Source of the DNA: B1 sp044370475
GTDB lineage: Bacteria; Bacteroidota; Bacteroidia; UKL13-3
DNA: 64,000 bases
Assembly: GCA_044370475.1 (NCBI GenBank)
Contig: JBILVK010000005.1
Location: forward strand, 3,068-67,067
Direction of reading: 5' to 3'
The position numbers were made by a program, and so were the translations under genes. Shown here in pieces: positions 55,828 through 64,000 of the stretch. A model generated the notes under the pieces. It had not been told where the DNA came from. It worked only from the letters and a program-made list of their open reading frames with translations, and ran no database searches. Numbering within the stretch: the stretch's first letter is position 1; every line of letters begins with the position of its first letter.

Positions 55828-56510
55828 GTTAAGGATGTTTATATTTGTGGTGGTGGGACCATAATGATAGATTGTAGAAATTAATAAAACCCAGTATCCA
55901 ACTCAGGTATGTGCCAATTTATTTAGAAAATATTAGCATCAATAAAAATAGGTTTCTCATTGGTTTGTTCCTACTTATCCCAATAATTTATAATTGCCTT
56001 TATTCCCTCTATATTAGCAAAATAGCAAGCAAGATTTTGTAATAAAAAATATTAAATCAGGTTTCCCGGATTTAATATTCAACCCTTATAGGAATAATAA
56101 CTCAAGATGTTCATCTTTGATTCTTTAAGCCAATTTTATGAACAAAATGATAGAAAACCTCGAATCAACATTATTCTGTGTCATACAGGTTAATGAGTAC
56201 TACCTACATCAAATGTTAAACACTAATATTCCATTGCGTACACCAACTTTTGGAGTTCCACGCCATACAACAGTAAATATAATTGGGCACGGAATGTGAA
56301 TTTTAGTTCAAATGCGGTAGGCAGATTTTACGGAGCTCTTTTATCTGGCTTTCCCTGCAGATGCATCAAAATAAAGTAGGCATAAAGCCAGACCAAAAAA
56401 AACTTCAATTATCTAAACCACCTCATTTAGTTTATAAAAATGCCTGAAAAATAGCATTTGAGTTTTAATCTTTTTACTATATTGGCTCTTCATTAGGGCA
56501 TAGGATTCAG
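55828..56510. other. Non-coding region right of IS21
   Basis: About 680 bp, AT-rich. The first bases continue as VKDVYICGGG, then TIMIDCRN and a stop, which may be the tail of a gene cut by the IS; I found no matching head on the left flank. The remainder shows no gene. TATATTGG near 56480 with TTTG upstream is a weak promoter candidate for the next gene. Confidence 0.35.
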
Positions 56511-58280
56511 ATGAAAAAAAGGGTTCAAATAGTAAACAAAATCTATCTTTTTACGAAGCTTATAGGGATATCGTGCGCTATATTTTGGTTCGAACCGACC
56601 CTTGCACAAACAAAAATTGATAGCCTTAGAACCTTACTTGAGGCCGAAACAAACTTGCAACAAAGGGCAAACCTTTATAATGAACTTGCCTTAGAACAAA
56701 GGACATTCGACCTAAACAGCGCTTTTTCCTACGCAAGAACGGCACAAGAAATTGCTACCCAACATAGTTTTACGCGTGAATTAGGCGTGGCCCAAAGTGT
56801 TTTGGGCTTACTTTACTCCTATACCGACCTACTAGATAGTGCTGTTTATTGGAACTATTCGGCCATAGAATTGCTGCTGCCCAGTAGAGATAGTTTAGAG
56901 ATTTCCAGGAATTACAACCGCTTAGGGTCAGACTACCTATTACTCTTGCAAACAGATCAAGCCGCTGAGTACCTATTGCAAGGCGTGCATTGGTCCAATA
57001 CGCCAAAAGTTAAAACCGTTGCGTTTAACAACCTTGGCATGATTAGTAAAAAAAATGGCGACTATGCCAAGGCTGTTTTTTATTATTTAAATGCTTTGAA
57101 GGAGCATGATAAAATTAATGAACCTGTTAGCAGAATGAGGGTGCTAAATAACTTGGGTGCGCTCTACATTCAAAAGAAGGATTATGTAAAAGCACAAAAT
57201 TGTTTTGAGGAAGCTTATGAAATTGTAAAGATAAGCAATGATCAAGAAAGTTTGGCCCAAGTGTTTGGCGGATTAGGCATAACCACACACCATTTAGGTA
57301 CTAAACAAGATGCCTTAAACTATTTTATTCAATCTGCTGATTTGTTTAAAAAACTAGGACTTACAAGCGATTATGGCAAACAAATTCTCTCCATTGCTGA
57401 CATTCAAAGTGAGTTAAAAAAATATAAGCTTGCTGAGGAAAACTACCATTTGGCAGAGCAAATATTAATTGAGAAAAAAGATACTTACGCCCTATCCGCC
57501 GTATATAATAATTTATCTGAGTGTCTCATTAACCAAAATAAGCCCAAACAAGGGGCCCAATATTTGGAAAAAGCCTACAAATTATCCCTAACCTATAAAG
57601 ATCTTAATTTTAATCGCCTCATCGTAAAAAATCTTAGCAGCATTTACGAAACGTTGGGAGAACCAGAAAAAGCCCTTAAATACCGAAAAATATATGAGGA
57701 ATTGCATGAAGAAATGATAAATGTGGCCGAAAATGTAAAGTATGCAGAACTAAACCACCAGTACGAAACAAGCAAAAAAGAAAAGAAAATTGAACAACAA
57801 AAAGTTCAAATCACAGAGATGACAAATAGTCGAAAAAGCTACTTATATATCCTTGCCATTCTTACTTTGCTACTAATTTTGTTTGGTTTCCTGTACAGAA
57901 AAAGAATAAAACACCAACAATCTCTCGAAGAAAATATTTCTTCCATTGCCAAGCAAATTTCTTCCCTTAAATCAGAAAATGTCGCACTCAAGTCAAAGTT
58001 GGTTCAGACCGAAACAGAACTGCAGTCATTAGTACTAAAATACTCAGAAGCTAAAGAAAAATTGCCTCCAAATTTAGTGGCGCTTTCTAAACGCGAATAT
58101 GAAGTCCTACTTTTTATAGCCGAGGGCCTGAGCGACAAAGAGATAGCAGACAAAATCTTTGTGAGCGTCAATACAGTGAAAACACATGTGCGCAGAATCT
58201 ATGATAAGCTACTTGTGAATAGCAGAATGGAAGCAACTAAAATGCTTAATAACTACCAATTGTTAGCCGAGGCTTCTTAG
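56511..58280 (+). CDS. TPR sensor with membrane segment and LuxR HTH
   Basis: A 589-residue regulator. Signal-like N-terminus (LFTKLIGISCAIFWFEPTLAQ), then eight or so tetratricopeptide repeats (about 30-415), a membrane segment (YILAILTLLLILFGFLY, about 445-463), a coiled coil and a C-terminal LuxR-type helix-turn-helix (LSKREYEVLLFIAEGLSDKEIA, NTVKTHVRRIYDKL). The TPR part would face the periplasm and the HTH the cytoplasm. It probably controls the secreted-protein genes that follow, but this is inferred from position. Two palindrome copies in coding sequence (WFEPT and LVQTE). Confidence 0.85.
   Translation: MKKRVQIVNKIYLFTKLIGISCAIFWFEPTLAQTKIDSLRTLLEAETNLQQRANLYNELALEQRTFDLNSAFSYARTAQEIATQHSFTRELGVAQSVLGLLYSYTDLLDSAVYWNYSAIELLLPSRDSLEISRNYNRLGSDYLLLLQTDQAAEYLLQGVHWSNTPKVKTVAFNNLGMISKKNGDYAKAVFYYLNALKEHDKINEPVSRMRVLNNLGALYIQKKDYVKAQNCFEEAYEIVKISNDQESLAQVFGGLGITTHHLGTKQDALNYFIQSADLFKKLGLTSDYGKQILSIADIQSELKKYKLAEENYHLAEQILIEKKDTYALSAVYNNLSECLINQNKPKQGAQYLEKAYKLSLTYKDLNFNRLIVKNLSSIYETLGEPEKALKYRKIYEELHEEMINVAENVKYAELNHQYETSKKEKKIEQQKVQITEMTNSRKSYLYILAILTLLLILFGFLYRKRIKHQQSLEENISSIAKQISSLKSENVALKSKLVQTETELQSLVLKYSEAKEKLPPNLVALSKREYEVLLFIAEGLSDKEIADKIFVSVNTVKTHVRRIYDKLLVNSRMEATKMLNNYQLLAEAS
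56587..56596. repeat. Dispersed palindrome copy 17
   Basis: GGTTCGAACC; encodes WFEP in the signal peptide of the TPR regulator. Confidence 0.8.
58001..58010. repeat. Dispersed palindrome copy 18
   Basis: GGTTCAGACC; encodes LVQT, the only copy in this third codon frame. Confidence 0.8.
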
Positions 58281-58411
58281 TTAATGTTTCCTCAAAAAAT
58301 ACTCACTCATTACCTCTAAAAAACACAAAACTCTGCTTACCTGAACATTACAATTAAAGAAATTACAAAAAATCATCCTTTTGGATGACATCCTCAGGGT
58401 AAGGGTAAAGT

Positions 58412-58419
58412 TAAATTTG
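58412..58419 (+). promoter_or_regulatory. -7 box before the dockerin-ended protein gene
   Basis: TAAATTTG, exact TAnnTTTG, 17 bp before the ATG at 58437. No matching -33 box. Confidence 0.4.
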
Positions 58420-58436
58420 TCCATAAACTTAAATTT

Positions 58437-61103
58437 ATGGAAACAAAATTGTACCTAAAGGGCCTCATGTTACCCTTCTTAGCATTGACCCTGAAATTTT
58501 CATTGGCTCAAACAGTGGTAAACATTCCAGATGTGGAAGATGTTTGGGGCGGACGAATTAATGCCATGGCAGGTTATTCTAAAACTAGCGACACCAGCGG
58601 CATCTACATTGCTACCGAAAGTGCCAATTCTCTCTTCTACACCAGCATTTACAATCCAGTTGGTGCCGGATTTACTTTTGGAAGATTTAGGGTTTTGCCA
58701 ACTGCCAATTCTGAAGCAAACCTAGGTGGTGGCATTAGTCAAATGGCCGTGCACGCAGCCTCTGGTAAACTGTTCTTTATCAATAATGGACTTTACAGTA
58801 CCTCTCCAACAGAAAGTTCATTAACCTTAATTGATAACGGTAATTTTTCTACCGTTAAAATCAAGGACTCCATTCTGATGTATGTGGAGGGCATACAATT
58901 GCATTGGGGTAAAATTAGCAGTGCAGGTATATATACCGCAGATGCAGCTTCACCCATTTCACTGGGCTCTGCGCCATCTTGGCCAGTTGTTATTGATGTA
59001 AACCCTAAAACAAATTATGTCTACATTTCCTTTTTAGGCACCTCGCCAAGCATCAAATTATCCAGCAATTATTTCTATGCTTTAGGTTCTGGAACAACAT
59101 TTTCTAGCTTAACAATGGGCTCCATTCCTGCAAGCACAACATACTCTGGCTTTGGTATTAGTCCTTCTGGGAGGTTGTTTTTAGGCGGACAATTATCCGT
59201 TGGTTATAATACCTATAAAGCTTTTAGATATTCGGATGATGGAAGCACTTGGACCCACGTTTCTACCCTAGTTTCTGGAGTAACGGGAACCAGCATTTCA
59301 TTCTCTGGAACAGAATATACTTACCGAACCTATTTTGCTAAATGCTATTCTACAGACCAAGGAAACAATTGGCTTGAGTTTGGCAATTCAAGCTACCAAA
59401 CCCATCCAAATGATGGTTCTGTTCTGTCTGATCCAAACGATAGCATGACCGTTTATATGACCTCCGATCAAGGCATAGCCTATTCTGTAAATGGAGGCTC
59501 TGCGATGCATGAAATGGATAGAGGTGTTGAGGCTGTGCAGGTAAATGATATTAGCATGACCACAGATAAAAATACCGCATGGATTGCCTCAAAAGCAGGT
59601 GTAAGAAAGGTAAGCAATTATACCTCAACAAAGGATTGGTCAAGGGCCAAATTTCCCAATGGAGATGGCTCTCCTTACTACAGTGCAGAAATGAAAACGG
59701 GAGATACAAATACTGTTTATGTGGGAAATGTAAGGGTCTATAAAACAACCGATGGTGGTAATAATTGGTCACAAAAGTTTACCCCAGAAAATGCACCCTA
59801 CAGTTGGCCGCAAGTTGCCATAAGGGTTGAAGCAATTGAGGTTTGCCAGTGGAACACTAATATCGTTATGGCTGGGTACTATGTGCAAGATTCTACCAAA
59901 GGTGGACTATTCTATTCACTAGATGGAGGAAACACTTGGTCGCAACAATACTTATATGCCTCTTCTGGATACTACGATGTAGATGTATGGGATATCATTT
60001 TTAATATTGAAGGAACAGATACTATTGCCTATGTAGGTGTGGAGTACGACTTAGCTTATCCTACTGGAAGAAGTGTGTACAAACTCGTAAAATCTGGAAG
60101 CAGTTGGACAGTTAGCCAGGATATGAATGCGGGCACAACCAGCACCGGGTCTCTTATTGTTGCCACCATAAGAGATTTATATAAAAACGAAACTGGCGAT
60201 ACCATTTATGCTTGTGGTACCGATGCAGGCGTTAACCACCCCATTGCTTATTACAAACCTTTGGCTAGCACCGGCAAATGGACTCCCCTTCCGACTTCTG
60301 GTTTTCCAATGTCAACGGGCGATCAAGGGTATGCCATAACCCAAGGAGTGGATACCATTTATGTTGCTGTTGAAAATGAGGTGTACTATTTACCTTCTTT
60401 CAGCTCTTCTTGGAGCTTGGGTTACAGCTACCCGGAAGGAACAGAAATTAATTTTCTATACTATGATGAACTATTGGTTGGCACAGAATCTGGTTTATAC
60501 GGACATAGGACCTTTGAAGCACAACCCACCACATTGGCTTTAACGGTTTTCTTTGAAGGCATGTACAGTGCACCACAAACCATGACAGCTGCTCCCTATA
60601 ATAGCAATCCATCTTTATCTAGTTCCATTGCAGATACCATTATAGTTGAATTGCATGCTGCTACCACACCTTTTGCTGCGGTAGATACTGTAGTTGCTTT
60701 ATTAAGAACAAATGGAACTGTTGATTTAAGTTTTGATGCTTCAACTGCAGGAAACTCTTATTATTTGGTTGTAAAACACAGAAACTCTATAGAGACTTGG
60801 AGTGCTAATACAATTACAATAGGGACCAACCTAACTTATGATTTTAGTACAGCTGCTAATAAAGCTTATGGCAGTAATCTAAAAAATATTGGCTCTGGAG
60901 TGTATGTAATTTATACAGGAGATATAAACCAAGATGGAACCATTGATTTTAGCGATTACCCAAGCTTAGATTTGGGTCAGATAAATGGTTATACGGGTTA
61001 CCGATCCGCAGATCTAAATGGTGATGGAACCATTGATTTTAGTGATTACGGCATTATTGACATTAATAGTTTAAATGCAATTAGCGTAGCTCAACCATTT
61101 TAA
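58437..61103 (+). CDS. Secreted BNR-like protein with dockerin-like end
   Basis: An 888-residue exported protein (signal FLALTLKFSLAQ). The middle has repeated Asp-box-like turns (TTDGGNNWSQKF, SLDGGNTWSQQY, DDGSTWTHV) in blade-length spacing, suggesting a sialidase-type beta-propeller like those of sortilin/BNR proteins. The C-terminal 65 residues carry two dockerin-type calcium loops: DINQDGTIDFSDYPSLDL and DLNGDGTIDFSDYGIIDI. No T9SS sorting domain follows. No enzyme motif was found. It is likely an extracellular structural or binding protein, in one string with the next two genes. Confidence 0.85.
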   Translation: METKLYLKGLMLPFLALTLKFSLAQTVVNIPDVEDVWGGRINAMAGYSKTSDTSGIYIATESANSLFYTSIYNPVGAGFTFGRFRVLPTANSEANLGGGISQMAVHAASGKLFFINNGLYSTSPTESSLTLIDNGNFSTVKIKDSILMYVEGIQLHWGKISSAGIYTADAASPISLGSAPSWPVVIDVNPKTNYVYISFLGTSPSIKLSSNYFYALGSGTTFSSLTMGSIPASTTYSGFGISPSGRLFLGGQLSVGYNTYKAFRYSDDGSTWTHVSTLVSGVTGTSISFSGTEYTYRTYFAKCYSTDQGNNWLEFGNSSYQTHPNDGSVLSDPNDSMTVYMTSDQGIAYSVNGGSAMHEMDRGVEAVQVNDISMTTDKNTAWIASKAGVRKVSNYTSTKDWSRAKFPNGDGSPYYSAEMKTGDTNTVYVGNVRVYKTTDGGNNWSQKFTPENAPYSWPQVAIRVEAIEVCQWNTNIVMAGYYVQDSTKGGLFYSLDGGNTWSQQYLYASSGYYDVDVWDIIFNIEGTDTIAYVGVEYDLAYPTGRSVYKLVKSGSSWTVSQDMNAGTTSTGSLIVATIRDLYKNETGDTIYACGTDAGVNHPIAYYKPLASTGKWTPLPTSGFPMSTGDQGYAITQGVDTIYVAVENEVYYLPSFSSSWSLGYSYPEGTEINFLYYDELLVGTESGLYGHRTFEAQPTTLALTVFFEGMYSAPQTMTAAPYNSNPSLSSSIADTIIVELHAATTPFAAVDTVVALLRTNGTVDLSFDASTAGNSYYLVVKHRNSIETWSANTITIGTNLTYDFSTAANKAYGSNLKNIGSGVYVIYTGDINQDGTIDFSDYPSLDLGQINGYTGYRSADLNGDGTIDFSDYGIIDINSLNAISVAQPF

Positions 61104-61132
61104 TATTTAATCACCTTTAAAGAATTTAAATC

Positions 61133-63592
61133 ATGAAAAAAATCATAACAGGAATACTGCTTTATATAATACTTAGCAGTACAAATATCTTTGGTCAATC
61201 TTCCTTATCAAACTTTGAATTAAGAATGGAAAATGGCCAACTTTCGAGTCCTAGCTCCTACCAATTTGATGTGTATTTGTACAATACCAGCGTAAGTGCA
61301 TTTGAATTGAGAGCAGGAACTGTGTCCTTTTGGATAAATGCTTCTTGGAGAAATGGAGGAACCATTACTCCAAGCATTACCTCAAGTAATTTAGTTACAG
61401 CCCAACAATCTGGGACTTCTGCATATACAAATGGTTCAACAGACTTCTTTAGAAGAACCATTGCCAATGTAGCTTCTGGTGCTGGAACCTCGATAGCAGC
61501 TGGCTCAAGAACAAAATTGTTTACCATCACTTTTTCTAATTCTGCAAGCTTCTCAAATTCTGCAACACCAAATTTTGCATGGAAATTTTCAGGCACCAAC
61601 TCATGCGGCTTCACATACACAGATACTACAACAACCGCTTCTGCTGTCGCCGTAAATGCCACTACAGTTGTTGCAACGCAATCTAATTGTTATACTCCTG
61701 CTTACTGGACAGGCACACAATGGAATTCAGGCTCTAGCTCTGCAGCTGTGGCTTCTACCACAGCACCAACCACAAGCAAAGATGCTGTTATTTATACTGG
61801 AACTTTTAACGGAGCATTAAGCTGCAGAAACTATTACCTTTCACCAAGTACAACACATAATTTGGGTAGCTCAACCCTAGAAGTTTCTTATAATTTAACA
61901 AACAGTGGAACCCTAAGTGCAAGCACTGGAACCCTTAACTTGGTTGGCACACAAATAGCACAAACCAACAACCAAAGCTTAGCAGGAAATTCCATTGCAG
62001 TTCAAAACCTAGGATTTGGCGTTGCCAGCAATGGCGGCACAAAATCACTATCTGCCAATGTTTCTGTTTCGGGCACGCTTACACAAAGTGGAACATCAGT
62101 TTTATCCTCAGGTGGAAAATTATCCTTATTATCTAATGCAAGTGGAACCGCTAGTGTAGCAGAAGTTTCTTCTGGTGCTATTTCAGGAAATATTACAGTT
62201 GAAAGGTATCTACCAGCAAGCTTTAGAAGGTACCGCTTTTTATCTTCGCCAGTTGTTGGAGGTACAACCTTGCAATGGAGAGACAATGGCGCCACCAATG
62301 CCAATAGAGGAATACAAATTACCCATCCAAGTGGCACAGCAGATCCTTCTGTCTCTAATGCTGCATCTGCATTTAAATTTACGGAATCATTAGTTACTGG
62401 CGGTAGCAATATCAATGCAAAATGGGAATCTATTGATGGAAACACAGCACTTCAAAACGGCTCAGGGTATAGGGTTTGGGTTAGAGGAGATAGAACCAGA
62501 ACGCTTTTAACTAACCTAGATACTGTTGCAAATAATACCACCATTTGGGTAAGCGGCACTTATCCTAACAGTCCGGTTTCTTTACCTATAACCTATAACC
62601 CTGGACTTGGAGAAGGATGGAATCTTGTTGGCAATCCTTTCCCAAGTGCTATTGATTGGAATGCTGCAAGTGGTTGGACAAAAACCAATATTGGAAACAC
62701 TATTTACATTTGGAATCCCTTAACAAATACCTTTGGCTCTTTTGATGGCACCACAGAAATAAATTCAGTTACAAGATACATTGCTAGCGGACAAGCATTC
62801 TTTGTTCAGGCAACAGGACCAGCACCAGAACTTACAGCAACAGAAAGTGTAAAAGTTGCTAGCACCCCTTCCAACATGTTTAAAGGGCCAGAACTAAACT
62901 GCTTAAGAATTTCGCTTTACATGGACACCACAGAAAAAGATGAAACTGTTATTCGTTTCCTAGATAATAAAAGCGACAATTTTATAAAAAACGAGGACGT
63001 GCTTAAATACAATAACCCAAGCATTAATGTAGGTTCATACATCTCAAAAAATCTTTATGCTATGGTAAACTATCTCAATATAAATAGCCTGTCAGATAAG
63101 TTAGTTCCACTGCAAGTAAGCTCAAATGTAAATGGCCAATACACCCTTTCTTTTAAGCAAGTGAGCGACTTTAACAGCGATATTTACCTATACCTAAAAG
63201 ACAATTTTACCAATACAAATACCAACCTAAGAAACACCAATAAATATACCTTCCAAATAACAAGTGATTCTAATTCAAAGGCAGATGGCAGGTTCCAAGT
63301 AATCTTCTCTAACAAGGCCATGAGCATAGAAAAGTTGCGGTCTGAACCAATTCCTCTATTAACTATTTATCCTAATCCTGCGAAAGATATCCTTTACCTA
63401 AACATAGTTGATGAGCGATTTAAAACAGCAACAATATCTGTGTTCAATAGCACAGGCTCTTTGGTATACTCGGCTCTTACACCTAATAAAAACAATGAAC
63501 TTCAGGTGCAGGACTTAGAAAATGGAATATACCTTATTCAGGTAGAAAATACGGAAACAGGCAAAATCTTGTTTAGCAAATTTGTTAAATAA
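61133..63592 (+). CDS. T9SS-secreted low-complexity surface protein
   Basis: An 819-residue exported protein with a signal peptide (GILLYIILSSTNIFGQ). Residues about 25-360 are rich in S, T, N and G and look like a beta-helix or adhesin; 360-560 hold the GEGWNLVGNPFPSAIDWN motif seen in many T9SS proteins of this group. The end is a T9SS type A domain (IYPNPAKDILYLNI, NGIYLIQVENTE). It follows the dockerin-ended gene after 29 bp, so the two are probably cotranscribed. Palindrome copy in LRSEP. Confidence 0.9.
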   Translation: MKKIITGILLYIILSSTNIFGQSSLSNFELRMENGQLSSPSSYQFDVYLYNTSVSAFELRAGTVSFWINASWRNGGTITPSITSSNLVTAQQSGTSAYTNGSTDFFRRTIANVASGAGTSIAAGSRTKLFTITFSNSASFSNSATPNFAWKFSGTNSCGFTYTDTTTTASAVAVNATTVVATQSNCYTPAYWTGTQWNSGSSSAAVASTTAPTTSKDAVIYTGTFNGALSCRNYYLSPSTTHNLGSSTLEVSYNLTNSGTLSASTGTLNLVGTQIAQTNNQSLAGNSIAVQNLGFGVASNGGTKSLSANVSVSGTLTQSGTSVLSSGGKLSLLSNASGTASVAEVSSGAISGNITVERYLPASFRRYRFLSSPVVGGTTLQWRDNGATNANRGIQITHPSGTADPSVSNAASAFKFTESLVTGGSNINAKWESIDGNTALQNGSGYRVWVRGDRTRTLLTNLDTVANNTTIWVSGTYPNSPVSLPITYNPGLGEGWNLVGNPFPSAIDWNAASGWTKTNIGNTIYIWNPLTNTFGSFDGTTEINSVTRYIASGQAFFVQATGPAPELTATESVKVASTPSNMFKGPELNCLRISLYMDTTEKDETVIRFLDNKSDNFIKNEDVLKYNNPSINVGSYISKNLYAMVNYLNINSLSDKLVPLQVSSNVNGQYTLSFKQVSDFNSDIYLYLKDNFTNTNTNLRNTNKYTFQITSDSNSKADGRFQVIFSNKAMSIEKLRSEPIPLLTIYPNPAKDILYLNIVDERFKTATISVFNSTGSLVYSALTPNKNNELQVQDLENGIYLIQVENTETGKILFSKFVK
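63339..63348. repeat. Dispersed palindrome copy 19
   Basis: GGTCTGAACC; encodes RSEP in the T9SS protein at 61133. Confidence 0.8.
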
Positions 63593-63608
63593 CAATTTCC
63601 AAAGAGCT

Positions 63609-63794
63609 ATGAAAAGTCTTTTAAAAATGATACTAACGCTTGTAATTATACTTTTTTTAAGCACATCAACCATTGCTCAACCAGAATGGGAAGACGATCC
63701 AATAGATACACCTATAGATGGAGGACTAAGTTTATTACTTGCTTCTGGTATTGGCTTAGGCCTTCATTCAGCAAATAGACGCTTAAAAAAATAG
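63609..63794 (+). CDS. Small PID-CTERM protein
   Basis: A 61-residue protein: signal-type N-terminus (SLLKMILTLVIILFLSTSTIAQ), an acidic linker, and PIDGGLSLLLASGIGLG with a basic tail ANRRLKK. This is the PID-CTERM sorting signal, thought to be handled by an exosortase-like enzyme. The protein is little more than its two signals. I chose ATG 63609; the longer frame from 63582 overlaps the previous gene. No exosortase gene is in the window. Confidence 0.8.
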   Translation: MKSLLKMILTLVIILFLSTSTIAQPEWEDDPIDTPIDGGLSLLLASGIGLGLHSANRRLKK

Positions 63795-63869
63795 CTGCTC
63801 AAATAAGCTCTCACACTACCTATCATAGATTATCTGCATTTAAAAGGTTTTATGGTTATTAATTAATCT

Positions 63870-63915
63870 GCAGAAAACCCCAAATATCTTGCTGGTATTG
63901 GGGTTTTCTGCTTTT
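63870..63915 (+). terminator. Terminator after PID-CTERM gene
   Basis: Stem GCAGAAAACCCCAA/TTGGGGTTTTCTGC, 14 bp perfect, then TTTT. It closes the 58437-63794 string. Confidence 0.9.
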
Positions 63916-64000
63916 ATAACCTTCAAATTACCTAAGATATTCACATTTCAAATGCTTTGATTTTGGCTTGTAGTGTATAATATACAATTTCGATCTTATC

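Noticed and set aside
53232..55834. Target-site duplication of the IS21 element
   Set aside because: TAAG occurs on both flanks but not at the same distance from the ends, so no duplication can be claimed.
1..64000. CRISPR array
   Set aside because: No regularly spaced identical repeats of CRISPR length were seen; the TGACCCCCT series at 53257 belongs to the IS21 end.

Overview
The window is chromosomal DNA of a member of the Bacteroidota. Four encoded proteins end in type IX secretion (T9SS) C-terminal sorting domains, several promoters match the Bacteroidota consensus (TTTG, about 19-20 nt, TAnnTTTG), and there are SBBP-repeat proteins, a triple-tyrosine (Y_Y_Y) membrane regulator, DUF6702/HupE/M1 genes and a PID-CTERM peptide. 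I cannot place the genus.

Layout. 1-5527: the N-terminal 1,745 residues of a giant secreted adhesin (LamG, cadherin-like, PKD-like and RCC1 modules; its end lies outside the window) and a small gene before it. 6071-9622: pyruvate:ferredoxin oxidoreductase. 9822-14665: minus-strand housekeeping and hypothetical genes (outer-membrane barrel, DHFR-like, hotdog, GNAT, VF530, lipoproteins, DUF6702). 14686-19094: HupE/UreJ protein, M1 peptidase, then a rhodanese / membrane protein / rhodanese-thioredoxin lipoprotein group. 19066-22250: an accessory scar flanked by about 150-bp direct repeats that holds a shrunken type IIG restriction-modification gene, two broken Bro-N genes, and beside it a two-gene GNAT-like module. 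22426-31583: peptide release factor 3, a phasin-like/UbiB/coiled-coil operon, an EF-hand membrane protein and HrpB helicase. 31699-34890: an SBBP T9SS protein.

35466-46662 is a seven-gene minus-strand operon for beta-glucan use: a clan-A glycosidase, GH16, GH3, a two-module carbohydrate-binding lipoprotein, a second lipoprotein and two outer-membrane barrels. It is read divergently from a transmembrane Y_Y_Y/LuxR-type regulator at 46852-49737. It has no SusC or SusD. Next to it is a T9SS protein made of repeated cysteine-bearing CBM-like modules. 52997-53069 is tRNA-Phe, followed by a complete IS21-family element (53239-55827). 56511-63794 holds a TPR-LuxR regulator, a dockerin-ended secreted protein, a T9SS protein and a PID-CTERM peptide.

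The most unusual signal is not a gene. A degenerate 10-bp palindrome GGTYYRRACC (mostly GGTTCAGACC, often flanked TT(G/C) and (G/C)AA) occurs 19 times, where under one copy is expected by chance. It sits in coding sequence in all three reading frames and in intergenic DNA. There is no exact copy in the IS21 element or in the restriction/Bro scar. It looks like a highly iterated, host-specific DNA motif comparable in kind to HIP1 or DNA uptake sequences; I know of no description for this lineage.
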